The notes under the pieces were generated by a model. The model was not told where the DNA came from. It was given only the letters and a program-made list of their open reading frames with translations, and made no database searches. From NCBI GenBank assembly GCA_035523995.1, contig DATKPQ010000019.1:1-64000 (forward strand): DNA of 64,000 nt. The letters are read 5' to 3'. The position numbers were made by a program, and so were the translations under genes. The stretch comes from JASHVB01 sp035523995 (GTDB lineage Bacteria > Pseudomonadota > Alphaproteobacteria > Acetobacterales > Acetobacteraceae). Positions 35,068-43,634 of this stretch are shown here, piece by piece; the first letter of the stretch is position 1, and the number at the start of each line of letters is the position of its first letter.

Positions 35068-35181
35068 CGCACCGGCAACGTCAACGGCCAGCCGGCCCGA
35101 CACTCGTTTGAAAGCCCTTCTCCGTCGGCACCATCAACAAGGCGGTCGAAAACATCCGCCGCGCTTGGAAGGAGCAGTACC

Positions 35182-38100
35182 GTGAAAAACTCAGGCCCGT
35201 GCGCCACACTGAAAGCGATCCTGCTGTCCGCCACGCTTCTCGCCAGCTTCTCCGCCGTCGCCCTTGCCGACGATCTCATTCCCGACAACAGCGGTCAGGC
35301 GCCGGTGCCCACCGGTCAGACCATCTCCACCAACGTGATCGCGGGTGCGACCTTTACGAATATGACCGTCACCATCCCGTCGCTGACCAATCCGACGGTC
35401 GGTCCCGACGGTGCCATCCAATCCGCGTTGAATCCGGCTGATGGCAAGACCCTGGTCGTCATGACCAGCGGCTACAACACCTATGACACGACCACCGGCG
35501 CGTCGCTGCCTGCCGCTTACAATGGCGTCAACGGGCCGGAATATATTTACGTCTTCGACACGACGAAGCCGACTGCACCGGTGCGCAACATGAATCCGCT
35601 GGGGCAGTCGGGATCCAGCCCGGCCGCGGCGCTCACCCCGCAGGACACGTTCCAGGGCCTGGTGTGGTCGCCGGACGGCACGAAGCTCTATGTCTCCGGC
35701 GGCACCGACGCCGATGTGCTGGTCTATAACTTCAATCTGGCGACCAAGACGTTCAGCGGCCCGACCAAGATCGTGCTGATCCCGGCGGTCGGCGTTCCCG
35801 CCCCGGCCGACGCCGACGCCAACGGCATCGGCAACGCCCTGTACCTCGGCCCGCAGACCAGCGGCCTCGCGCTCGACCCGACGGGCCAGATCCTGGTCGC
35901 ACTCAACTGCCTGAACGACTCGATGTCGGTGATCAACACCGCCACCAACACCATCGTCGTCGACCGTTACGATCTGCGCCCCTACAACACGACGCCGGCG
36001 ACCGGCAACGGCGTGGCCGGCGGCGAGGAACCCTACGGCGTCGCGATCACACCGGACGGCAAGCGGGCCTACATCACCTCGATCCGCGACCGCGAAGTGG
36101 TGGTGATGGATATTTCCAACGCGCTCAGCGGGTCCGTCGCGCTGATCAAGCGCATTCCGCTCGCCGGCAGCCCGAACAATGTCGTGCTCAAGGCCAGCAC
36201 GGGCGAACTCTTCGTCGCCGAGGACAACAGCGACCAGGTGGCGGTGATCGACACCAACCCGAGTTCGCCGACCTATAACACTGTGACGCACACGATCGAC
36301 GCCATCGCCCCGCCGGGTACGTTCCTGACCACCGGCCCGCGCTTCACCGGCGCGGCCACCAACAATGTCGCACTGTCACCCGACGGCAATAGCCTCTACG
36401 TCACCAATGGCGGTGCCAACGATGTAGCTGTCGTGCCGCTTACCGGTTCCGGCGCGTATCAGGTTGCCGGCCTGATCCCCACCGGCTGGTATCCGACCAC
36501 CGTCACCGCGAGCGCCGATGGCAGTGCGTTGTACATCTTCAACAGCAAAAATGACCCCGGGTCCAACCCGCTGCATCAAACCACCTCGGTCAACAGCGAG
36601 CATTACACCCAATACCCTAACGTAATCAATAGGTCCGCGTTGGAGTATGGCGGCGACCAGTATGTCTTCGAGCTGGAACAATCGGGCTTCCTGACTGCTC
36701 CGGTCGCCTCGGTCAGCGCCAACCTTTCCGCGCTGACTGCCCAGGTCGAGCGCAACAACGGCTGGAACACCGTATCGACAATGCCGTCCGCGACAATGCA
36801 GTTCCTGCACCAGCACATCCAGCACGTGATCTATATCGTCAAGGAGAACCGGACCTTCGACCAGATGCTCGGTGACCTGACGAACGGCGCCAATGCCGAC
36901 CCCGCGCTGACCGTGTTCGGCAAGGTCATCACCCCGAACTTCCATCGGATCGCCACCAACTTCGTAACGCTCGACAATATCTTCTGCTCCGGCGAGGTCA
37001 GCGGCAACGGTTGGCCCTGGAGCACCGAGGCGCGCGAGAGCGATTGGAACGAAAAGAACATTCCGATGGATTACACTTTCGGCTACGGGTCCTACTCGCA
37101 TCCGGTGGTGACGCGCTCGAACGCCCCGTACGACGCCGAGGGACAGAACGCCAACGTCAGCGTCGGCTACAGCGTCTTCAATAGCGATGGGTCATACAAC
37201 GCGCCCGCCACTGTCGCCCTGCGCACGCTGGAAGGCGGCGGCATCACCTTTTCCGACACAACAACCTACACCAACAGCGGCAATGCCTTGCCGGGCGGCG
37301 CCCTGAACCTCCGGCCAGGCCCGGCAAATCCGGGCGACGCAGACGGGGCTTATGCTTTCACCGGCATGCCGGAGAACTCGCCCTACCAGACCGGCGATCT
37401 GTGGGATGCGGCACTGAACGCGGGCCTTACCATCCGCAACTATGGTTTCTTCTCCGACAACAACCATTACGGGCTGAGCCCGGGCGCCGTGGGCTATGTG
37501 GCGCCGCTCGAGAACCCTGAGGCAGCCGGTTGCCAATCGGCGATCCCGTTGACCGCCGCGAGCGCCTATCCGGCTGGCGCACAACAGGAGTGGACGTCGG
37601 CACGCGCGTTGATCCCCTATACCGATGCGTGTTTCCACGGCTTCGACAACGCCTATCCCGACGCCTGGCGGTTCGAGGAATTCCAGCGCGAGTTCAATCA
37701 GTTCGTCGCTAACAACAACCTGCCGAACCTGATCTTCCTGCGCTACATGCATGATCACATGGGCAACTTCGGCGCGACCACCGATGCCGGCGTGAATTAC
37801 CCCGAGGCGCAGCAGGCCGACAATGACTATGCCGTCGGCGCGACGCTCGATATGCTGGCGCATAGCCCGTATGCCGGTAACACGCTGGCCTTCATCATCG
37901 AGGACGACGCGCAGGATGGTCCGGACCACATGGACGCGCACCGGACCACCGCCTACGTGGTCGGCCCTTACGTGAAACAGCACGCCGTCATCAGCACCCG
38001 TTATTCGACGGTGAACATGGTCCGCACCATCGAGGACATCCTGGGCCTGCAGCACATCAACCTCAACACCGCCTATCAGGCGTCGATGGATGCCGTCTTC

Positions 38101-38400
38101 AACACCAGCCAGGGACCGGCCTGGACTTACTCCCACTTGGTTTCGTCGGTGCTGCAATCCACGCAGTTGCAGTTTACCAGCCTGGAGCCTGGCCATCGCG
38201 TCCGCTTCGCCGGCGGCGAGTATCATCGGCTGCACGACACAGCGTGGTGGCGGGAGCAAACCCGAGGCTTCGACTTCACCAGCGAGGATCGCGCCCCGGC
38301 GGATTTGTTCAACCATGTCATCTGGGAAGGCATGATGGGCGACCGCCCATACCCCGAGCAACGCAGTGGTATCGTGATGAGAGCATCGAACCAGCATTAA
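35182..38400 (+). CDS. Exported beta-propeller/phosphoesterase protein (paralogue 2)
   Basis: A 1072-aa paralogue of the protein at 29947 with the same two-domain plan: signal peptide (AILLSATLLASFSAVALA), YVTN-type propeller (LSPDGNSLYVTNGGANDVAV) and phosphoesterase domain with HVIYIVKENRTFDQMLGDLT near 555 and EDDAQDGPDHMDAHR near 908. It is longer by insertions in the propeller end and after the ARESD motif (about residues 630-720). The GTG start has GGAAGGAG seven bases upstream, a strong site. Both paralogues keep all metal-ligand motifs I can recognise, so both should be active. Substrate unknown: phospholipids, phosphomonoesters or inositol phosphates are candidates. Confidence 0.87.
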   Translation: MKNSGPCATLKAILLSATLLASFSAVALADDLIPDNSGQAPVPTGQTISTNVIAGATFTNMTVTIPSLTNPTVGPDGAIQSALNPADGKTLVVMTSGYNTYDTTTGASLPAAYNGVNGPEYIYVFDTTKPTAPVRNMNPLGQSGSSPAAALTPQDTFQGLVWSPDGTKLYVSGGTDADVLVYNFNLATKTFSGPTKIVLIPAVGVPAPADADANGIGNALYLGPQTSGLALDPTGQILVALNCLNDSMSVINTATNTIVVDRYDLRPYNTTPATGNGVAGGEEPYGVAITPDGKRAYITSIRDREVVVMDISNALSGSVALIKRIPLAGSPNNVVLKASTGELFVAEDNSDQVAVIDTNPSSPTYNTVTHTIDAIAPPGTFLTTGPRFTGAATNNVALSPDGNSLYVTNGGANDVAVVPLTGSGAYQVAGLIPTGWYPTTVTASADGSALYIFNSKNDPGSNPLHQTTSVNSEHYTQYPNVINRSALEYGGDQYVFELEQSGFLTAPVASVSANLSALTAQVERNNGWNTVSTMPSATMQFLHQHIQHVIYIVKENRTFDQMLGDLTNGANADPALTVFGKVITPNFHRIATNFVTLDNIFCSGEVSGNGWPWSTEARESDWNEKNIPMDYTFGYGSYSHPVVTRSNAPYDAEGQNANVSVGYSVFNSDGSYNAPATVALRTLEGGGITFSDTTTYTNSGNALPGGALNLRPGPANPGDADGAYAFTGMPENSPYQTGDLWDAALNAGLTIRNYGFFSDNNHYGLSPGAVGYVAPLENPEAAGCQSAIPLTAASAYPAGAQQEWTSARALIPYTDACFHGFDNAYPDAWRFEEFQREFNQFVANNNLPNLIFLRYMHDHMGNFGATTDAGVNYPEAQQADNDYAVGATLDMLAHSPYAGNTLAFIIEDDAQDGPDHMDAHRTTAYVVGPYVKQHAVISTRYSTVNMVRTIEDILGLQHINLNTAYQASMDAVFNTSQGPAWTYSHLVSSVLQSTQLQFTSLEPGHRVRFAGGEYHRLHDTAWWREQTRGFDFTSEDRAPADLFNHVIWEGMMGDRPYPEQRSGIVMRASNQH

Positions 38401-38738
38401 GCATCGTCTCCAGGGTCTGCAGGCGCAATGGGTCCAGTGGCCGGGGCAATCTGCTCCGGTCACACACGTGCTCTGTCGATGTCGATGCCGGGCAGCCAGC
38501 GTGCACCGGAAGCGACAAGCGGTAATGCCCATGGTTCATCGCGTCACCGCGTTAGAACCCTTGGTCAGATTTCCTGAAACCGCTTCATTGAATGGCCCGC
38601 TTCCACTGTGACAGTTAGGTAAACTTTGCCGCAGAGCTCTTCGCCCCAAGCCGACTCTCAGGTAGCGTGGCGGACAATGTGCATGGTTCGACGAAATGGC
38701 GCGCATGACAGGACTGGCCTGCCGCTGACAGATAAGCG
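38401..38738. other. Gap before the TonB gene
   Basis: 338 bases with no convincing ORF on either strand. It should hold the promoter for the TonB-receptor pair; I see no clear hexamers, Fur box or Pho box. Confidence 0.4.
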
Positions 38739-39764
38739 ATGCAGGTAGGCACCCGGATGCCGAACAACCTCGTCCCTCAACAGCAGGTATTCCGCTCCGC
38801 GCAATTAGAATTGCCCCCTGTCGGCACAAGGGTGCCGATGGCCGTATTATCGGTCGCTCCGGCACGCATGGTTGGGCCGCGCGCCGCGGTGCTGAGCGCA
38901 ATGGCGGCGCAAAGCGCCGTGCTGGTGGCTTTGTTCGGCGCCCCGCACGCGATGAAGGCGCCAGCCGAACCTGTGTCGATCGCAATGATCATGTTGGCGC
39001 CGCAGCCTCAACCGCCGGCGCCGGTTCAAACTCCCGCGCAGCCGGCGGCGGAGCCGATGCGCGAGACGCCGCAACCGCCCCCCCGGTCGCCGCAACCGCC
39101 GCCACCTCAGCCAGCGGCGATACCGCAGCCGGTGCAGCCAGTGGCTGCCGCGCTCGTCAATCCAACGCCCGCACCTACGCGGGATCCGGAACCATCACCG
39201 CAGCCGCTGCAGCCCACCGACCCTCAACCCGTGGTCGAATCAGCCCCCTCACGGGCAACTTCGGCGACCGAAGAAGTGCCCCTTCCTCTGCCACCGATGC
39301 CGCCCCCCGATGCGCCAAAAGTCGCACGGCAGCAGCCGCATCACGCCATGTCCCGGCTCGCATCTTTGACTCGCCCCGTTGCGGCACAGGACGCGCCGCC
39401 GGTCGTCGCCGTAGCGGCGGCGGTGCCTGCTGCGGTGCCGGCGCAGGCATTCTCTGGCGGGCAAGCAGGCCGTCAGGCCGAGGACGCGCTGCGCAGCCGC
39501 ATTCGCGAAGCCGTCCAGGAAGCCGTGCGCTGCCCGGCTGCCGCACGGATGATGCATTTGTCGGGCAAGGTCGGCGTCGGCTTCGACTATCGCGATGGTG
39601 CGCTGGTGGGCGCGGTGCAGATCGAGCGTTCCAGCGGCACGCCAATATTGGACGCGGCGGCGGCCGGGGCAGTGCGTATTGCTCACTATCCCAGCGCCCC
39701 GCCGGAAACCGCAAGCCAGATCCTGCGATTGCTCATCTGGGTCGATGAAGCCTGCGATGGCTGA
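38739..39764 (+). CDS. TonB-family energy transducer
   Basis: A 341-aa TonB-like protein: N-terminal membrane anchor near residues 45-70, a Pro/Gln/Ala-rich spacer of about 150 residues crossing the periplasm, and a C-terminal TonB fold (KVGVGFDYRDGALVGAVQIE, SSGTPILDAAAAGAV). It transmits proton-motive energy to outer-membrane receptors. The receptor gene follows by 64 bases, so they form a dedicated pair. exbB and exbD are not nearby. ATG 38757 and 38838 are possible alternative starts. Confidence 0.83.
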   Translation: MQVGTRMPNNLVPQQQVFRSAQLELPPVGTRVPMAVLSVAPARMVGPRAAVLSAMAAQSAVLVALFGAPHAMKAPAEPVSIAMIMLAPQPQPPAPVQTPAQPAAEPMRETPQPPPRSPQPPPPQPAAIPQPVQPVAAALVNPTPAPTRDPEPSPQPLQPTDPQPVVESAPSRATSATEEVPLPLPPMPPPDAPKVARQQPHHAMSRLASLTRPVAAQDAPPVVAVAAAVPAAVPAQAFSGGQAGRQAEDALRSRIREAVQEAVRCPAAARMMHLSGKVGVGFDYRDGALVGAVQIERSSGTPILDAAAAGAVRIAHYPSAPPETASQILRLLIWVDEACDG

Positions 39765-39828
39765 CGGTGCGTTGCTCGACTCACGATACCGTCAGGCGGT
39801 TCTTCATAAACTTAAAAGACGGGGGCTC

Positions 39829-42063
39829 ATGAAACACTGCCACGGCCGGGTCGGCGCGCGAACCCGGGTTGCACGCGCATTGACTGCGGTACTCTTAGGC
39901 CTCGTATTGGGTGCGGCCTCCCCTGAGGACAACCGCAGTGACATCGGCACCGTAACGGCGACCGGCGGCCCAGAAGGCACCGCTGCGCCGGCGCCCGGCA
40001 GCGCCCCGGCGGTGGCGCCCAGCCAGCCGCCGCTCACCGCGACGCAGCCGACGTCGGTCATCGGCCCCACCTACATCCAGAACAATACGGTGCCGTCGCA
40101 GAACTATGACAACATCATCAAGTTCTCGCCCAGCGTGCAGAATGTCGAACCGACCGGCGCCGGCTTGCAGCAGAACTTCATGGAGACGATCCGCGGGTTC
40201 CGCTATACGCAGTTCAACTCCACCTTCGACGGGTTGGTCTTACCCGGTACCATCTCCAGCTTCGCGCCGCAGACCGGTGCGTATTTCCTGTCGCATGACA
40301 TTCAATCGGTGTCAGTCGATCGCGGCCCGGGAACAGCGTCGCAGATCGGCTATGCGACGTTCGGCGGCACGGTCGCGACCACGCTGGTCTCGCCGAGCAA
40401 TACGTTCGGGATCAATCCTTACGGGACATTCGGAAGCTGGGGCCTTGGGCTTGAGGGCCTGCGCTTGGACAGCGGCGCAATCCCCGCCTTGGGCGGTGCG
40501 CGTGGCATGCTGGATGGGGAGCATATCGATGCAAATGGCTACCTCACCGGCACCTCGACGCTGCGCGACAATTTCTACGGCAGGATCGAGGCTCCGCTCG
40601 GCGACAACACGGTGATTACCGTGGTCGGCATGTACGACTATGCCCGGACTCACACGCCATATGGTGCGACGCTCGGCCAGATTCAGACGCTGGGGGCGAA
40701 CTACGCGCTGAACGGCAACTCGCTGTCGCAGGCGTACAGCAACTATAACGTCGACAATTACTACACCGATTTCGACTATATCGGCATCAAGTCGGCTCTA
40801 GGCGATGGCTGGACCATCGACAACAAGCTCTACACCGTATCGTATTATCATCACGGCATTCAGGGGCTGGACCCGAATGGCACAACGCCGAATCTGAGCG
40901 GCGTCTACTACCTGAACGGTGTCAGGACCACGCTGACGAACGACGTTCCCGGTCTGGCGAACCGCAGCGACTTCCGGGCCTATGGCGACTCGCTGCGAGT
41001 CGCCAAGGACACACGCTACGGCCAGCTCCGGACCGGCGTGTGGCTGGATTACGACGTCGGTTCCAGCCAAAAGATCAACATCGACCTGTCACAGAATGAC
41101 GTCATCTATACGAGCACGGCCACCGGGACACCGTTCAAGACGCTGTACAATACGTCACTGACCACGGTGCAGCCATATCTGGAGTTTGCCGCGAAGCCGT
41201 TGCCCGCACTGACTGTCACGCCGGGTCTCAAATACACCTACGTGCATCGGGGGCTGGACGCGACGATCATCGGTTCGGCGCCGTCCACCGCACCGGCAAG
41301 CCAGGGTTGGGGTGCGCTGCTGCCGTCGATCGACGCTCACTATGCGATCATGCAGGACTGGGTCGCCTATGCCCAGGTGGCAAAGGGCTTCCTGGCGCCG
41401 CCCTTGAACGCCCTGCTGGTGCCGGCCGCGAATGCCCCCACATCCCTGCAGCCCCAGACCACCGTCAACTATCAGGTTGGCACCACGTTCAGGAACAACC
41501 GGTTCTCCGCCGGCGCCGACATGTATTACATACAATTCCAGAATTACATCGCGTCGGAAAAGAACAATTTCGGCACGATCTACACGAACAATGGCGGCGC
41601 GGTGTTCAAGGGTATCGAAACCGAGGCAACCGTCATGCTCGTACCTGGCGTCGCATTCTATGCGAACGCGACGGTGAACGATGCCACCTACGACGGCTCC
41701 GGATTCCCTGTCGCACTCAGCCCGCGCAGCACGATGGCGGCAGGGCCGATCGTGCAACGCGCGGGGTGGTACTTTTCGTTCCTGTGGAAATATGTCGGGC
41801 CGCAATACACGGTGGACGGGTCAGGCCCGTTCTCCCACGCCCTCGACCCGATTGGCGGCTACAACGACGCGGATGCCGAGCTGTCCTACCGGCTGGTCCT
41901 GCCACAATTCAACGATCGGGCGCTAAATTTCCGTCTGAACCTGTTCAACGTCTTCAATGACCACAGCCTGATCGGCACCATCGGTACGACAGCCGCCGGC
42001 GCGGCGTTGTATGCCACGAACCCTGGACGAGCCGTGTTCTTCTCGCTGTCTGCCGATTTGTGA
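39829..42063 (+). CDS. TonB-dependent outer-membrane receptor
   Basis: A 744-aa receptor. Signal peptide (VARALTAVLLGLVLGAAS), an N-terminal Pro/Thr-rich stretch, a plug domain (KFSPSVQNVEPTGAGLQQNF, IRGFRYTQFNSTFDGL, IQSVSVDRGPG) and a 22-strand-type barrel ending in GRAVFFSLSADL, with the usual aromatic C-terminus replaced by Leu. The canonical TonB box is not obvious. The adjacent TonB gene and the upstream exported phosphoesterases suggest that it takes up a product or metal linked to them. ATG 39829 follows a GGGGG stretch; no other good start. Confidence 0.85.
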   Translation: MKHCHGRVGARTRVARALTAVLLGLVLGAASPEDNRSDIGTVTATGGPEGTAAPAPGSAPAVAPSQPPLTATQPTSVIGPTYIQNNTVPSQNYDNIIKFSPSVQNVEPTGAGLQQNFMETIRGFRYTQFNSTFDGLVLPGTISSFAPQTGAYFLSHDIQSVSVDRGPGTASQIGYATFGGTVATTLVSPSNTFGINPYGTFGSWGLGLEGLRLDSGAIPALGGARGMLDGEHIDANGYLTGTSTLRDNFYGRIEAPLGDNTVITVVGMYDYARTHTPYGATLGQIQTLGANYALNGNSLSQAYSNYNVDNYYTDFDYIGIKSALGDGWTIDNKLYTVSYYHHGIQGLDPNGTTPNLSGVYYLNGVRTTLTNDVPGLANRSDFRAYGDSLRVAKDTRYGQLRTGVWLDYDVGSSQKINIDLSQNDVIYTSTATGTPFKTLYNTSLTTVQPYLEFAAKPLPALTVTPGLKYTYVHRGLDATIIGSAPSTAPASQGWGALLPSIDAHYAIMQDWVAYAQVAKGFLAPPLNALLVPAANAPTSLQPQTTVNYQVGTTFRNNRFSAGADMYYIQFQNYIASEKNNFGTIYTNNGGAVFKGIETEATVMLVPGVAFYANATVNDATYDGSGFPVALSPRSTMAAGPIVQRAGWYFSFLWKYVGPQYTVDGSGPFSHALDPIGGYNDADAELSYRLVLPQFNDRALNFRLNLFNVFNDHSLIGTIGTTAAGAALYATNPGRAVFFSLSADL

Positions 42064-42116
42064 TCCGTCGTGCCGCCCACAGGTCGCGCTTGGCGATCCC
42101 ATCTCTACCGACGCCC

Positions 42117-42164
42117 GTCCTGAGCGTGCCCAGTCCTGAGTGTGCCCAGTCCTGAGTGTGCCCG
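42117..42164 (+). repeat. 16-bp tandem repeat, three copies
   Basis: Three successive copies of GTCCTGAGYGTGCCCR lie between the receptor gene and lysA. Two copies differ from each other at one or two positions only. Confidence 0.85.
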
Positions 42165-42293
42165 GCACAAGCTCATTTCAGGATGCCGGCCGACTGAATT
42201 CTCGTACCATGCGACGAAGTATCACAAAAAATGAAATGAGACGCTGATGAGACAATTGCCGCACTTGGCCGAGCTCACCACCGCCCTTACCCT

Positions 42294-43634
42294 ATGGCAA
42301 TGTCCCTCCCATCCCCCCAGCCGACGACGGAAGAGCCATCGATCGCGGAACTTCTCGCCGCCCGTCCGCACCTGACCATGCATGCCATGGACGGCCTCAC
42401 CCTCGAATCCGTCCCTCTCAACGCCATCGCCGACATGCTCGGCACCCCCACCTGGGTCTACGGCGCCGGCACCATGCGCGCGCGCTACCGCGCTCTGGCC
42501 GCCGCGCTCGCCGCCGCCGGCCTCGACGCCGGCCTGCACTACGCAATGAAGGCCAACGACCACCTCGCCATCCTCCGCATGTTCGCCCGCGAAGGTGCCG
42601 GCGTTGATGTGGTCAGCGCCGGGGAAATCCGCCGTGCCCTGGCAGCAGGCATCCCGCCAACCGACATCGTCTTCTCCGGCGTCGGCAAGTCGGTCTCCGA
42701 TCTCCGCCTCGCGCTCGCCCACGACATCGGCCAGATCAACGTCGAAAGCGCGGAGGAGCTGGACATGCTCTCCGCCCTCGCCGCCGGCGAGGGCAACACC
42801 GCCCGCATCGCCCTGCGCGTCAACCCGGACGTGGATGCCGCGACGCACGCCAAGATCTCCACCGGGCGGGCGCGCGACAAATTCGGCATCCCCTGGCCGG
42901 ACGCCGCCCAACTTTACGCTCGCGCCGCCAGCCTGCCCGGCATCCAGCCGGTCGGCCTTGCGCTGCATATCGGCAGCCAGATCCTGTCGCTCGCCCCGTA
43001 CCGTGCCGCGTATGCCCGCATCGCCGCTTTGGTCCCCGACCTGCGCGCCGCGGGCCACGAGGTAACCTCAGTGGATTGCGGCGGCGGCCTCGGCATTCCC
43101 TACCGCGACGAACCCGCGCCCGGCCCCACCGGCCTCGCCGGCGCGTTGCGCGGCGCGTTCCACAACCTCGATGTCCGCCTGAAGCTGGAACCCGGCCGCT
43201 GGCTGGTCGGCCCGGCCGGCGTATTGCTTTCGTCGGTCGTACTCCACAAACGGTCCGGCCCCACCCGGTTCGTCGTGCTGGACGCGGCGATGAACGACCT
43301 GGTGCGCCCCGCAATGTACGACGCCTGGCACGGCATCGTCCCTCTCGCCGCGTCAGACGCCGTCGCCCCGGTCAGCCCCGCAGACGTTGTCGGCCCGGTC
43401 TGCGAATCCGGCGACACCTTCGCGCGCAGCCGCTTGCTCCCGCACCTTCGTCAAAATGCGCGAGTCGCAATTCTGGATTCAGGCGCATATGGTTCCGTCA
43501 TGAGTTCCACCTACAACGCCCGCCCGCTGGCCGCCGCGGCACTGGTCGATGGCGATCGTTGGGCGGTGATTCGCGAGCGCCAGCCGGTGGAAGCGATGTG
43601 GCAGGCCGAACGCATTCCGGATTTCCTCACATGA
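42294..43634 (+). CDS. lysA: Diaminopimelate decarboxylase
   Basis: Last step of lysine synthesis: decarboxylates meso-diaminopimelate using PLP. 446 aa. PLP-binding Lys86 in HYAMKAND, Gly-rich phosphate-binding CGGGLGIPY, EPGRWLVGPAG, and the active-site loop GPVCESGDTFA with Cys and Glu. Residues 1-30 are an extra N-terminal stretch. The ribosome site is weak and ATG 42300 is an alternative. Overlaps the DUF4175 gene by ATGA, the usual alphaproteobacterial order. Confidence 0.95.
   Translation: MAMSLPSPQPTTEEPSIAELLAARPHLTMHAMDGLTLESVPLNAIADMLGTPTWVYGAGTMRARYRALAAALAAAGLDAGLHYAMKANDHLAILRMFAREGAGVDVVSAGEIRRALAAGIPPTDIVFSGVGKSVSDLRLALAHDIGQINVESAEELDMLSALAAGEGNTARIALRVNPDVDAATHAKISTGRARDKFGIPWPDAAQLYARAASLPGIQPVGLALHIGSQILSLAPYRAAYARIAALVPDLRAAGHEVTSVDCGGGLGIPYRDEPAPGPTGLAGALRGAFHNLDVRLKLEPGRWLVGPAGVLLSSVVLHKRSGPTRFVVLDAAMNDLVRPAMYDAWHGIVPLAASDAVAPVSPADVVGPVCESGDTFARSRLLPHLRQNARVAILDSGAYGSVMSSTYNARPLAAAALVDGDRWAVIRERQPVEAMWQAERIPDFLT

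Noticed and set aside
42117..42164. Possible CRISPR-like array
   Set aside because: The units are directly adjacent with no spacers, so this is a minisatellite.
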